64,000 nucleotides of DNA from Pseudomonas laurylsulfatiphila (GCF_002934665.1 NZ_NIRS01000006.1:124001-188000); one strand, 5' to 3'. Shown: positions 50,513-59,990, counted from the stretch's first letter. The notes: a model not told the origin generated them from the sequence alone. Numbers and translations are program-made.

Positions 50513-51118
50513 TCAGAACTTGACCTCAGGGGCCTTTTCCGAACCCGGCGTGGCTTCGAAGGTTTCACGCACCGGCAGGTCGCTGTACATCACCGTGTGC
50601 CACAAGCGACCGGGGAAGGTGCGGATCTCGGTGTTGTATTTCTGCACCGCGAGGATGAAATCGCGCCGGGCCACGCTGATGCGGTTCTCGGTGCCTTCGA
50701 GCTGCGATTGCAGGGCGAGGAAGTTCTGGTTGGCCTTGAGGTCCGGATAACGCTCAGAGACCACCATCAATCGGCTCAAGGCGCCGCTGAGCTGATCCTG
50801 TGCCTGTTGGTACTGCTTGAGTTTTTCCGGGTTGTCGAGGGTCGAGGCATCCACCTGGATCGACGTGGCCTTGGCCCGGGCCTCAATGACCGCGGTCAGT
50901 GTCTCTTCTTCATGTTTTGCGTAGCCCTTGACCGTTTCCACCAGGTTGGGAATCAGGTCGGCGCGCCGCTGATACTGGTTCTGCACCTGGCCCCAGGCGG
51001 CCTTGGCCTGTTCGTCGAGGGTCGGGATGTTGTTGATGCCGCAGGCGGTCAGCAACGTGGCCAGCATGAGCAGCGTGACGACCTGCAAACGCGAGCGGTA
51101 GGTTGGACTTGCATTCAT
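50513..51118 (-). CDS. lemA: LemA-family lipoprotein
   Basis: This 201-residue LemA protein has a lipoprotein signal ending LLTACG (Cys about 26) and the helical LemA core: WGQVQNQYQRRADLIPNLVE, then ETVKGYAKHEEETLTAVIEA. The ATG at 51118 is chosen, with GGGAG eleven bases upstream. LemA proteins are envelope helical bundles. They are encoded next to TPM genes in many bacteria, as here. Confidence 0.9.
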   Translation of the reverse strand: MNASPTYRSRLQVVTLLMLATLLTACGINNIPTLDEQAKAAWGQVQNQYQRRADLIPNLVETVKGYAKHEEETLTAVIEARAKATSIQVDASTLDNPEKLKQYQQAQDQLSGALSRLMVVSERYPDLKANQNFLALQSQLEGTENRISVARRDFILAVQKYNTEIRTFPGRLWHTVMYSDLPVRETFEATPGSEKAPEVKF

Positions 51119-51380
51119 CAGGATGTCGCTCCCTTGTACATTCATGAAAAAACCGACCGTGAAACCTTCTGGGCCGGCTCTTGGGGCATAATCGCCCGCG
51201 CCTCTGGATTGCAACGGGCCGATGGGCTAAAAAGAGGCCCTGCGCAAAAACGCATCCGCCACCTGGCTGTCGTTTTTTGGCTCTGGTTTTTTGAGCCGGC
51301 ACCCGAACAACAATAGACGCTCCCTAAATTTTGGCTGGCCGGCGTGCATATCGCCGTTTGGGCCCTTGAGAAAACTATTC

Positions 51381-53672
51381 ATGAAGAAGCTGTGTTTGCT
51401 GGGCCTGTTCGTCAGCCTGGCCAGTCATAACGTATTGGCCGCCACGACGCCCGCACCCCTGGAGAACAAGGAAGCCTTCGTCAGCAACCTGATGAAGCAA
51501 ATGACCCTCGATGAAAAAATCGGCCAGTTGCGCCTGATCAGCATCGGCCCGGAAATGCCTCGCGAAATGATCCGCAAGGAAATCGCAGCAGGCAACATCG
51601 GCGGTACGTTCAACTCGATCACCCGTCCGGAAAACCGGCCGATGCAGGACGCCGCCATGCGCAGCCGCCTGAAGATCCCGATGTTCTTCGCCTACGACGT
51701 GATCCACGGCCACCGCACCATTTTCCCGATCCCGCTGGCCCTGGCCTCGAGTTGGGACATGGATGCCATCGGCCTGTCCGGGCGCATCGCCGCCAAGGAA
51801 GCCGCGGCTGACAGCCTCGACATCACCTTCGCGCCGATGGTCGACATCTCCCGCGACCCGCGTTGGGGCCGCACCTCCGAAGGCTTCGGCGAAGACACCT
51901 ACCTGGTGTCGCGTATTGCCGGCGTGATGGTCAAGGCGTTCCAGGGTACTGGCGCAAACGCGGCCGACAGCATCATGGCCAGCGTCAAGCACTTCGCCCT
52001 GTACGGCGCGGTCGAGGGTGGCCGCGACTACAACGTGGTCGACATGAGCCCGGTCAAGATGTACCAGGACTACCTGCCACCGTACCGCGCCGCCATCGAT
52101 GCCGGCGCTGGCGGGGTCATGGTCGCGCTGAACTCGATCAACGGCGTGCCGGCCACCGCCAACACCTGGCTGATGAACGACCTGCTGCGCAAGGAGTGGG
52201 GCTTCAAGGGCCTGGCCGTGAGCGACCACGGGGCGATTTTCGAGCTGATCAAGCACGGTGTTGCCGCCGACGGTCGCGAAGCGGCGAAGCTGGCGATCAA
52301 GGCCGGCATCCACATGAGCATGAACGACACCCTGTACGGCAAGGAGCTGCCAGGGTTGCTGAAGTCCGGCGAGATCCAGCAGAGCGACATCGACAACGCC
52401 GTGCGTGCGGTGCTCGACGCCAAGTACGACATGGGTCTGTTCAAGGACCCGTACCTGCGCATCGGCAAGGCCGAGGATGATCCGGTCGATACCTACGCCG
52501 ACAGCCGCCTGCACCGCGCCGAAGCCCGTGATGTGGCACGCCGCAGCCAGGTGCTATTGAAGAACCGGAACGAGACCCTGCCACTGAAGAAGACCGCGAA
52601 AATCGCCCTGGTCGGTCCGCTGGCCAAGGCGCCCATCGACATGATGGGTAGCTGGGCCGCCGCGGGTAAGCCGGCGCAATCGGTGACCCTGTTCGACGGC
52701 ATGACCAACGCGATGGGCGATAAATCGACGCTGATCTACGCCCGTGGCGCCAACATCACCAGCGACCCGAAAATCCTCGGCTACCTGAACTTCCTCAACT
52801 TCGACGCCCCGGAAGTGGTGGATGATCCGCGCCCGGCGAACGTGCTGATCGACGAAGCGGTGAAAGCGGCCAAGGATGCGGATGTCGTCGTTGCCGCTGT
52901 TGGCGAATCCCGTGGCATGTCCCACGAATCGTCGAGCCGCACCGACCTGAACATCCCGGAAAACCAGCGCGAGCTGATCCGGGCCCTGAAAGCCACCGGC
53001 AAACCGCTGGTGCTGGTGTTGATGAACGGCCGCCCGCTGACGATCCTCGAAGAGAAAGAACAGGCTGACGCGATCCTCGAAACCTGGTTCACCGGGACCG
53101 AAGGCGGCAATGCCATCGCCGACGTGCTGTTCGGCGACTACAACCCGTCGGGCAAACTGCCGATCAGCATCCCGCGTTCGGTCGGCCAGATTCCGACCTA
53201 CTACAACCACCTGACCATTGGCCGGCCGTTCACCCCGGGCAAGCCGGGCAACTACACCTCGCAATACTTCGATGACACCACAGGCCCCCTGTACCCGTTC
53301 GGTTACGGCCTGAGCTACACCGAGTTCAGCCTGAGCGACATGGCCCTGTCGTCGACCACCCTGAACAAGACCGGCAAGCTCGACGCCAGTGTCACGGTGA
53401 AAAACACCGGCAAGCGCGACGGCGAAACCGTGGTGCAGTTGTACATCCAGGACGTGGCCGGCTCGATGATCCGCCCGATCAAGGAACTGAAGAACTTCCA
53501 GAAAGTGATGATCAAGGCCGGCGAGCAGAAGGTCGTGCACTTCACCATCACCGAGGACGACCTGAAGTTCTACAACGCCCAACTCAAGTACGCGGCAGAG
53601 CCGGGCAAGTTCAACGTACAGATCGGCCTGGATTCAGAGGACGTGACGCAGCAGAGTTTTGAGTTGCTGTAA
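51381..53672 (+). CDS. bglX: Periplasmic beta-glucosidase (GH3)
   Basis: This 763-residue glycoside hydrolase family 3 enzyme has a signal peptide (MKKLCLLGLFVSLASHNVLA). The N-terminal barrel carries DPRWGRTSEGFGEDTYL and nucleophile Asp in GLAVSDHGAIFELIKHG. The alpha/beta sandwich follows, with a C-terminal fibronectin-III-like domain (about 670-763). It releases glucose from beta-glucosides in the periplasm. The ATG at 51381 gives the usual BglX length. It is monocistronic, with a REPIN just behind. Confidence 0.95.
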   Translation: MKKLCLLGLFVSLASHNVLAATTPAPLENKEAFVSNLMKQMTLDEKIGQLRLISIGPEMPREMIRKEIAAGNIGGTFNSITRPENRPMQDAAMRSRLKIPMFFAYDVIHGHRTIFPIPLALASSWDMDAIGLSGRIAAKEAAADSLDITFAPMVDISRDPRWGRTSEGFGEDTYLVSRIAGVMVKAFQGTGANAADSIMASVKHFALYGAVEGGRDYNVVDMSPVKMYQDYLPPYRAAIDAGAGGVMVALNSINGVPATANTWLMNDLLRKEWGFKGLAVSDHGAIFELIKHGVAADGREAAKLAIKAGIHMSMNDTLYGKELPGLLKSGEIQQSDIDNAVRAVLDAKYDMGLFKDPYLRIGKAEDDPVDTYADSRLHRAEARDVARRSQVLLKNRNETLPLKKTAKIALVGPLAKAPIDMMGSWAAAGKPAQSVTLFDGMTNAMGDKSTLIYARGANITSDPKILGYLNFLNFDAPEVVDDPRPANVLIDEAVKAAKDADVVVAAVGESRGMSHESSSRTDLNIPENQRELIRALKATGKPLVLVLMNGRPLTILEEKEQADAILETWFTGTEGGNAIADVLFGDYNPSGKLPISIPRSVGQIPTYYNHLTIGRPFTPGKPGNYTSQYFDDTTGPLYPFGYGLSYTEFSLSDMALSSTTLNKTGKLDASVTVKNTGKRDGETVVQLYIQDVAGSMIRPIKELKNFQKVMIKAGEQKVVHFTITEDDLKFYNAQLKYAAEPGKFNVQIGLDSEDVTQQSFELL

Positions 53673-53694
53673 CCCCTAAAACAGCGCAGCCCTC

Positions 53695-53787
53695 TGTAGG
53701 AGCTGGCTTGCCAGCGATGGCGGCCTGACAGTCAACGGATATGTTGAATGTGATGGCCTCATCGCTGGCAAGCCAGCTCCTACAAAG
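53695..53787. repeat. Family C REPIN
   Basis: Inverted GTAGGAGCTGGCTTGCCAGC units enclose about 45 bases between the convergent bglX and cardiolipin-synthase genes. It is nearly the same as the element inside the carboxylase gene. Confidence 0.93.
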
Positions 53788-53798
53788 GCTTCGTTGGT

Positions 53799-54956
53799 TC
53801 AGCCGCGTCGATCCAGCAGATTCACCACCACCCGATCCACCCATCCCCACACCCGCTGCTTGATCCGCCGCCACAACGGCCGACGCTTCCACTCCTCCAG
53901 GCTGACTTGCTGGCTCAGGGCGAAGTCGTGCTCGAAGCTCGCCGCTACCGCTCGGGTCAATCCGGGGTCGAATGCTTCCAGGTTGGCTTCCAGGTTGAAG
54001 CGCAGGTTCCAGTGATCGAAGTTGCACGAACCGATGCTCACCCAGTCGTCGATCAGGACCATTTTCAAGTGCAGGAAACACGGCTGGTATTCGTAAATAT
54101 TCACCCCGGCCTTGAGCAGTCGTGGGTAGTAACGATGCCCGGCGTAGCGCACGGAGGGGTGATCGGTACGCGGGCCGGTCAGCAGCAAGCGTACATCCAC
54201 GCCGCGGGCAGCCGCCCGGCGCAGGGAACGGCGGACTTTCCAGGTTGGCAGAAAGTACGGCGTGGCCAGCCAGATCCGTCGTTGACCGCTGTTCAGGGCG
54301 CGCACCAGCGATTGCAGAATGTCCCGGTGTTGACGGGCGTCGGCATAGGCCACCCGGCCCATGCCCTCGCCACTGGACGGTACACGGGGTAACCGCGGCA
54401 AGCCGAAATGCGAGGCTGGTCGCCAGGCGCGACGATGGCGGTTGGCGATCCACTGACGATCGAACAGCAGCTGCCAATCGAGCACCAGCGGGCCGGTGAT
54501 TTCCACCATCACTTCGTGCCATTCGCTGACGTCTTCACCCGGCGTCCAGAACTCATCGGTGACGCCCGTGCCGCCGACCACGGCCAGGCTCTGGTCCACC
54601 AGCAACAATTTACGGTGATCGCGGTAGAAGTTGCCGACCCAGCGTCGCCAGCTCAGGCGATTGTAGAAACGTAGCTCCACCCCGGCGGCCATCAGCCGCT
54701 GACGCAAGGCCAGGGTGAAGGCGAGGCTGCCGTAATCATCGAACAGGCAGCGCACCCGCACACCGCGCTCGGCGGCCTGCACCAATGCCTGGACCATGGC
54801 TTCGGCGCAGGCGCCCGCCTCCACCAGATACAGCTCCAACTCCACCTGTTCTTCTGCCCGGGCAATCGCCACCAGCATGCGCGGAAAAAACTGCGGGCCA
54901 TCGATCAGCAGTTCGAAGTGGTTGCCTTCACGCCAGGGAAAAATCGCTCCGGCCAT
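53799..54956 (-). CDS. clsB: Cardiolipin synthase ClsB-like phospholipase D family protein
   Basis: This 385-residue phospholipase D superfamily enzyme has two HKD motifs: DHRKLLLVDQSLAVVGGTGV near 115 and FLHLKMVLIDDWVSIGSCNF near 297. It lacks N-terminal membrane segments and matches the length of ClsB. ClsB-type synthases make cardiolipin from phosphatidylglycerol and other phospholipids. The gene's start is at the end of the YceI gene, one base apart, so they are one operon. Confidence 0.9.
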   Translation of the reverse strand: MAGAIFPWREGNHFELLIDGPQFFPRMLVAIARAEEQVELELYLVEAGACAEAMVQALVQAAERGVRVRCLFDDYGSLAFTLALRQRLMAAGVELRFYNRLSWRRWVGNFYRDHRKLLLVDQSLAVVGGTGVTDEFWTPGEDVSEWHEVMVEITGPLVLDWQLLFDRQWIANRHRRAWRPASHFGLPRLPRVPSSGEGMGRVAYADARQHRDILQSLVRALNSGQRRIWLATPYFLPTWKVRRSLRRAAARGVDVRLLLTGPRTDHPSVRYAGHRYYPRLLKAGVNIYEYQPCFLHLKMVLIDDWVSIGSCNFDHWNLRFNLEANLEAFDPGLTRAVAASFEHDFALSQQVSLEEWKRRPLWRRIKQRVWGWVDRVVVNLLDRRG

Positions 54957-54957
54957 G

Positions 54958-55548
54958 TCAACGCGCCGTGAATATCAGCACCGCACCCACCGGCACCGAA
55001 AGACTGATGGCCGAGAGGCCGGCCATTTTGCGCAACGTTTCCAGACCCGGTGCCAGATCGAAATCCTCGGCGTTGATCACCAGCGGTTCGAGGGTCACCA
55101 CCTGGAAGCGCCGGTCATCGAGACGGGTGGCCAGCAGTTCGGCCTGGTATTCGTGCTGTTTGCCGTGCAGGTCGACCATCAGCGGCAGACGCAATTCCAG
55201 CTGCGCACCGGGAGCGAGGTCGTTGATCGGGCGCAGATCGATTTTCGTGGTGATCAAGGCGTCGGGAAACCGGTCGACCTGGAACAGCTCCTTGCGCATG
55301 CGCTCATCGCGCAACGGGATGCCGCTGTTGATCGACTCCAGTTCGACTTCCACCTGCGCCAGCCCCTGGGGATCGACCTTGCCGTGCAACACCAAAAAGC
55401 GCTGCACCTCGGAAACATTGGCGTTTTTGGTGCTGACAAACGACAAGCGTGAAGATTCGCCATCCAGGTACCAATCGGCACGGGCCGACAACGCGGCACC
55501 AGTCAGCAGCAGGAAAGCGAGGGTTTGAAGGGTGGAGCGCTTGAACAT
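54958..55548 (-). CDS. YceI-family periplasmic protein
   Basis: This 196-residue protein has a signal peptide (MFKRSTLQTLAFLLLTGAAL, cleavage near ARA) and the YceI lipocalin-like barrel, with DWYLDGESSRLSFVSTKNAN at its start and PLMVDLHGKQHEYQAELLAT in the core. YceI-type proteins bind isoprenoid-like lipids. The ATG at 55548 is favoured because the longer frame covers repeat sequence. It is paired with clsB, which suggests a membrane-lipid role. Confidence 0.9.
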   Translation of the reverse strand: MFKRSTLQTLAFLLLTGAALSARADWYLDGESSRLSFVSTKNANVSEVQRFLVLHGKVDPQGLAQVEVELESINSGIPLRDERMRKELFQVDRFPDALITTKIDLRPINDLAPGAQLELRLPLMVDLHGKQHEYQAELLATRLDDRRFQVVTLEPLVINAEDFDLAPGLETLRKMAGLSAISLSVPVGAVLIFTAR

Positions 55549-55631
55549 AGAGACTCGTGGGGCAGATAAACCTGTGCTGAACCTTAACCGGCCCTCAGCG
55601 CATTGCAAGCCGTCTACTGCACCAAATCCGC

Positions 55632-55800
55632 TTTTGTGGCGAGGGGCTTGCCCCCGTTCGGCTGCGAAGCAGTCGTAAAACCTGCATCCGAGTGCTGTCT
55701 GAAGAAATCGAATGGCTGATTTCGGGAGTGCTTCGCACTCCAACGGGGCGGTGCGGCGGTCCGACAAGCCCCCTCGCCACAGAAGCCCCCTCGCCACAAC
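55632..55800. repeat. Family D inverted repeat element
   Basis: GTGGCGAGGGGCTTGCCCCC on the left is matched by inverted GGGCTTGTCGG/CCCCTCGCCAC on the right. The middle has a second inverted pair (CGAAGCAGTCG and AGTGCTTCGCACT). A short direct copy (CCCCCTCGCCAC) adjoins the right end. It occupies most of the gap between the YceI gene and the next gene. Confidence 0.8.
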
Positions 55801-55814
55801 GTAACTCGTTGCCC

Positions 55815-56138
55815 TCAGGGCTCCAAGCGACAACCCTGGCGCTCGCCGACCCACACGGCGCTGTTGCTGCGGCCCATGCCGCTGACCGTTACGCGCTTGG
55901 CGCTCGGGTCATCGATAAAGCCGCTAGCGGGCAGCCATTGCTTCACATAGCCGTGGCAGTACTGGGTATCGTTACCCATCACGTAGCGGCACGAACAATA
56001 TTCCTTGGCGGTGTAGGCGCTGATGATGTCGGGGAACGCCCACAGCGCCACCCGCTCGTGCCAGATCCAGCCGATCAAGGCGATCAGCACAATCAGCAAT
56101 AGCGAACTGACCGGTCGACGGCGGATGAACCCGGTCAT
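55815..56138 (-). CDS. Small membrane-anchored protein beside a serine hydrolase
   Basis: This 107-residue protein has one N-terminal membrane segment (MTGFIRRRPVSSLLLIVLIA) and a periplasmic part with four Cys in CSCRYVMGNDTQYC and later GCRLEP. The Cys pattern suggests disulphides. It overlaps the upstream serine hydrolase gene by four bases (ATGA), so the two are translated together. The function is unknown; a partner or assembly factor of the hydrolase is inferred. Confidence 0.75.
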   Translation of the reverse strand: MTGFIRRRPVSSLLLIVLIALIGWIWHERVALWAFPDIISAYTAKEYCSCRYVMGNDTQYCHGYVKQWLPASGFIDDPSAKRVTVSGMGRSNSAVWVGERQGCRLEP

Positions 56139-57229
56139 GGCTGCACCTTCCCGACAAAGGCCTTGAGCGCGAGCCTGAGCAGTTCGTTGTGCCGGTAACT
56201 GCCGTCGCGGTCATCGCCGTAGCGGACGATCACCAGCTGTTCACTGGGGATCACATACATCGCCTGCCCCCAATGCCCCAGTGCCGCGAAGGTATCGGCG
56301 GGGGCATCGGGCCAGGGTTGTGCCGCGCCCTCAACCGCTCGATTGAGCCACCACTGGCCGCCGGGGACGGCATCGTCTTCATGGGCATGATAGTGAGCGA
56401 ACGGCTCGCGGTTGAACGCCACCCAGCCCCTGGGCAGCAGTTGCCTGTCTCCCCAGCGCCCCTCGCGAGCCATCAACAAACCGACCCGGGCCAGATCCCG
56501 TGCCGTCAGGTAGACATAGGACGACGCGACGAACGTGCCGGTGGCATCGGTTTCCCAAACGGCGTGGCGAATGCCCAGCGGTTCGAACACTGCAGTCCAT
56601 GGATAGTCGGGATAGCGGTCGGGGCCGACGATGGTTTTCAGCGCCGCGGACAACAGGTTGCTGTCACCGCTGGAGTAGCGGAATGCCTGACCCGGCGCGG
56701 CGTACGCATCATGCGCCGCAGTGAACGCGGCCATGTCGTGGTGCCCGCGGGTGTAGAGCATGGCCACCACCGAAGATTTCAGCGGCGCGTACTCGTAGTC
56801 TTCTTGCCAATCCAGGCCTGAGGCCCAGTGCAGCAAGTCGGCCATGGTCATGTCGGGATGTTTTTGCAGGGGCGGATAAAACTTCGCCACCGGGTCACCG
56901 AGTTTGAACAAGCCTTTGCCATAGGCCACGCCGAGGACGGCGGCCATCAGGCTCTTGCTGATCGACCAGGTCAGGTGCGGCGTCTCGGCCGTCGTCGGGC
57001 CGGCATAGCGTTCGTAGAGCAACTGGCCGTCGCGAATCACCAGCAAGGCATCGGTGCGAATGCCCTGGCGAGTGCCGTCATCGCGGGACGGGAAGGCGTA
57101 GGCCTCCAAAGCTTGAAGCGCCGGGCCGGTCGGCGTCGGGGCGGTTGGCCATTGCTCGGCGGGCCAGTACTCGGCCTGGGCTGTGACGCTGAGCAACAGC
57201 AGGAAAATCAGGGACAAGCCTTTGGGCAT
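56135..57229 (-). CDS. Beta-lactamase-fold serine hydrolase
   Basis: This 364-residue secreted hydrolase has a signal peptide (MPKGLSLIFLLLLSVTAQA) and the class C-type catalytic motif SISK (in LTWSISKSLMAAVLG) near residue 90, with Tyr and His/Lys-Gly motifs (RYSSGDSNLL and LGHWGQAMYV). Such proteins act as D-aminopeptidases or esterases and not necessarily on beta-lactams. It is encoded with the small membrane protein downstream. Confidence 0.87.
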   Translation of the reverse strand: MPKGLSLIFLLLLSVTAQAEYWPAEQWPTAPTPTGPALQALEAYAFPSRDDGTRQGIRTDALLVIRDGQLLYERYAGPTTAETPHLTWSISKSLMAAVLGVAYGKGLFKLGDPVAKFYPPLQKHPDMTMADLLHWASGLDWQEDYEYAPLKSSVVAMLYTRGHHDMAAFTAAHDAYAAPGQAFRYSSGDSNLLSAALKTIVGPDRYPDYPWTAVFEPLGIRHAVWETDATGTFVASSYVYLTARDLARVGLLMAREGRWGDRQLLPRGWVAFNREPFAHYHAHEDDAVPGGQWWLNRAVEGAAQPWPDAPADTFAALGHWGQAMYVIPSEQLVIVRYGDDRDGSYRHNELLRLALKAFVGKVQP

Positions 57230-57294
57230 GGCGGGGGCTCACAGGGAATACCCGGGTCAGCCTAGCCCAATTAAATGACACTCACGCGACCCTC

Positions 57295-57376
57295 GTAGGA
57301 GCTGCCGAAGGCTGCGATCTTTTGATCTTGCTTTTAAAAACAAAGTCAAAAGATCGCAGCCTTCGGCAGCTCCTAC
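57295..57376. repeat. Family B repeat pair
   Basis: Inverted family B arms enclose about 20 bases between the serine hydrolase and acyl-CoA-dehydrogenase-like genes. Confidence 0.92.
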
Positions 57377-57384
57377 AAGGATCT

Positions 57385-58263
57385 TCAAAGGCCTGCCAGT
57401 GCCTTGGCCAACCTCTTCCCCCGGGCTCCCGCCGCCAGATCCATCACCGCTTGATCGCGCTGCCACATCGCCGCCCACTCCGGGGGCCCACCGGCCAGTG
57501 CCTCTTTCACCTCAGTCTTGAGCGCGTCAAACTGCGCGAACAACCCGCCAAGCACCACATGCCCGGCCAGACTGGTCGGTGGCTGGCGGCTGGATTCCGC
57601 GCACCCTGCCAACAGCCCCAGCAGACGCATTTGCAAGGATTGCGGCCAGGCACAGTCCTGACCGACCCCATACAGCCACGCCGTCATGGCGCTCAGTACA
57701 TAGATGTCTTCCAGCGTGCGGAACGGTTTGACGTACGCATCCCAGCCGTCCCCGGCGAGCAATTCGCACAAGGCATTATCCAGAAACAGCCGGCCGTGGC
57801 TGATGTCCGGCATCAACGGGATCGGCGCCAGTTTTTCCACCCGCACACCCGGCTCATCGCGATAGATCACCGCCAGGCTCAAGCGGGGGTCGGCGCCGGG
57901 TTCCTCGCAGCGCGCCGCCACCAGCAGCCAGTCGGCCGCATCGCCGGCGGTGACGAAATCCTTGCGCCCGCTCAGACGCAAACCGCTCAGGCGGGTTTGC
58001 ATGTCGGCCGGGCGCAGGCTGCGCTGCTCGGTGGCGCACAGCGCGCCGAGGCTCAGTGGCGCGCTCGGCCAGAGCATGCGCAATGCCGCTTGATACCCCA
58101 CCAGAAACGCCAGCCCCGGCGTTGCCATCAGCCGCCCGCCCAGCACGGCCAATTCAAACGGCGTGACCGTGCCCAGGTGCTGCAACAAAGTCGCGAAACC
58201 TTCGGCCAGGTCCGGGTTGGCGGGCAAGCGATCACGGCGGTTCAACAGGGTTTGCCAGGGCAT
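57385..58263 (-). CDS. Short acyl-CoA-dehydrogenase-like protein
   Basis: This 292-residue protein matches the acyl-CoA dehydrogenase fold in its middle and C-terminal part (LSGRKDFVTAGDAADWLLVA is the typical flavin-domain strand). It is about 80-90 residues shorter than common dehydrogenases and has no clear catalytic Glu. The start at 58263 behind GAGGAG is chosen over longer ones, which would run into the Pho box. It is divergent from olsB. It may be a structural or specialised member; its role in lipid metabolism is inferred from position only. Confidence 0.65.
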   Translation of the reverse strand: MPWQTLLNRRDRLPANPDLAEGFATLLQHLGTVTPFELAVLGGRLMATPGLAFLVGYQAALRMLWPSAPLSLGALCATEQRSLRPADMQTRLSGLRLSGRKDFVTAGDAADWLLVAARCEEPGADPRLSLAVIYRDEPGVRVEKLAPIPLMPDISHGRLFLDNALCELLAGDGWDAYVKPFRTLEDIYVLSAMTAWLYGVGQDCAWPQSLQMRLLGLLAGCAESSRQPPTSLAGHVVLGGLFAQFDALKTEVKEALAGGPPEWAAMWQRDQAVMDLAAGARGKRLAKALAGL

Positions 58264-58280
58264 AAGAGGCTCCTCGAGGG

Positions 58281-58298
58281 CTGTCATATAAGCATCAC
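58281..58298 (+). promoter_or_regulatory. Candidate Pho box ahead of olsBA
   Basis: CTGTCAT-ATAA-GCATCAC resembles two 7-bp PhoB half-sites separated by four AT bases. The first is a perfect CTGTCAT, and CTTAAT at 58304-58309 could be the -10. The site lies 121 bases ahead of olsB. Ornithine-lipid genes are phosphate-regulated in other pseudomonads, which supports it. The second half-site is poor. Confidence 0.55.
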
Positions 58299-58418
58299 CA
58301 AAGCTTAATGGCGATGACACCGGGGCTACATAGCCTGACTTTGCACAACACGGCTAGACAAAGAAAGTCGATTCGCTGTAGCCCAAAGACGGGTGAGCAG
58401 CCCGCACGGAGATTCGCC

Positions 58419-59174
58419 ATGACTCAGATCGCCCGCATCAGCGACACCGCCAACGAACGCCGCCTGCAAGCCGAACGCCTGGTGGGCGCCGAGGCGCTGC
58501 AGGAAGCCCAGGCCTTGCGTTTCAACGTGTTCAGCGGCGAATTCAACGCCAAGCTCAAGGGCGCTGAACTGGGTCTGGACATGGATGACTACGACGTTCA
58601 CTGCGCCCACATCGGCGTGCGTGACTTGAACACCGGGCGCCTGGTGGCGACTACCCGTTTGCTTGACCACACGGCTGCCAGCAGCCTGGGCAAGTTCTAC
58701 AGCGAAGAAGAATTCAGCCTCCACGGCCTGGTGCACCTGCAAGGCCCGATCCTGGAAATCGGCCGCACCTGCGTCGACCCGGCCTACCGCAACGGCGGCA
58801 CCATCGCCGTACTCTGGGGCGAACTGGCCGAAGTCCTGAACCAGGGCGGCTACAGCTACCTGATGGGTTGCGCGAGCATTCCGATGCAGGATGGCGGCGT
58901 GCAGGCCCACGCGATCATGCAGCGTCTGCGCGAACGCTACCTGTGCACCGAACACCTGCGCGCCGAGCCGAAAAACCCGCTGCCAAGCCTGGACATCCCG
59001 TCCAACGTGATTGCCGAAATGCCACCGTTGCTCAAGGCCTACATGCGCCTGGGCGCGAAGATCTGCGGCGAGCCGTGCTGGGACCAAGACTTTCAGGTCG
59101 CCGACGTGTTCATCCTGCTCAAGCGCGACGAACTCTGCCCGCGCTACGCCAAACACTTCAAGGCGGCTGTGTAA
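58419..59174 (+). CDS. olsB: L-ornithine N-alpha-acyltransferase
   Basis: This 251-residue acyltransferase of the GNAT-like PF13444 family transfers a 3-hydroxyacyl group from ACP to ornithine, the first step to ornithine lipids. It shows EALQEAQALRFNVFSGEFNA, then LVATTRLLDHTAASSLGKFY and IGRTCVDPAYRNGGTIAVLW. The ATG at 58419 matches the family. It shares one base with the start of olsA (TAATG). The product lipids replace phospholipids when phosphate is scarce. Confidence 0.92.
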   Translation: MTQIARISDTANERRLQAERLVGAEALQEAQALRFNVFSGEFNAKLKGAELGLDMDDYDVHCAHIGVRDLNTGRLVATTRLLDHTAASSLGKFYSEEEFSLHGLVHLQGPILEIGRTCVDPAYRNGGTIAVLWGELAEVLNQGGYSYLMGCASIPMQDGGVQAHAIMQRLRERYLCTEHLRAEPKNPLPSLDIPSNVIAEMPPLLKAYMRLGAKICGEPCWDQDFQVADVFILLKRDELCPRYAKHFKAAV

Positions 59175-59965
59175 TGAGCCGGTTGCGGGTGTACGCGCGA
59201 ATCGCGCGAGTGCTGATGGTGGTGACGCTGGGCCTGGGCATGGCCAGTGTGTTCGGCGTGTTCGAACGCCTAGGCCTGGCCCACTCGATGGCGCGTCGTC
59301 AGCGCTGGTCGCGGTTCTTCATGGCCCGCCTGGGCAACGCCCTGCCCTTTGACGTGACCGTCCACGGCGAACTGCCGAAGACACCGATGCTCTGGGTCAG
59401 CAACCATGTGTCCTGGACCGACATTCCGCTGCTGGGCATGCTCACGCCGCTGTCTTTCCTGTCCAAGGCCGAAGTGCGCACCTGGCCGGTGGCCGGCTGG
59501 TTGGCGGCCAAGGCCGGCAGCCTGTTCATCCGTCGCGGCTCGGGCGACAGCCAGTTGATCCGCAAGCAGATGACCCGTCATCTGGAACAGGCCTACCCAC
59601 TGCTGATGTTCCCGGAAGGCACCACCACCGATGGCCGTTCGCTGCGCACCTTCCATGGTCGCCTGCTGTCTGCCGCCATCGACTCCGAAGTGGCGCTGCA
59701 GCCAGTGGCGATCCGTTATGTGCGTGACGGCGAGCCTTGCGCGCTGGCGCCGTTCATTGGCGACGATGATCTGCTCTCGCACCTGATGCGGTTGTTTGCC
59801 AATGATCGCGGTGGTGTAGAGATTCATCTGCTCAAGCCAATTGCTTGCGAAGGTCGAGAGCGCGCGGCACTGGCGTTCGAGGCACAGCAGGCGGTGCAGA
59901 AGGCGTTGTTCGGGACTGTCGTTGAACCTCAGCGAGCACCGATGCGCCCCGCTATCGCGGCGTGA
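59174..59965 (+). CDS. olsA: Lyso-ornithine lipid O-acyltransferase
   Basis: This 263-residue PlsC-type acyltransferase has the HX4D motif in VSNHVSWTDIPLLG near residue 78 and the FPEGTTTDG motif near 150. An N-terminal membrane segment anchors it. It adds the second acyl chain to lyso-ornithine lipid made by OlsB. Its start overlaps the olsB stop, so translation is coupled. Confidence 0.93.
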   Translation: MSRLRVYARIARVLMVVTLGLGMASVFGVFERLGLAHSMARRQRWSRFFMARLGNALPFDVTVHGELPKTPMLWVSNHVSWTDIPLLGMLTPLSFLSKAEVRTWPVAGWLAAKAGSLFIRRGSGDSQLIRKQMTRHLEQAYPLLMFPEGTTTDGRSLRTFHGRLLSAAIDSEVALQPVAIRYVRDGEPCALAPFIGDDDLLSHLMRLFANDRGGVEIHLLKPIACEGRERAALAFEAQQAVQKALFGTVVEPQRAPMRPAIAA

Positions 59966-59990
59966 CACGATCCTTGATTCACTGAAATAC

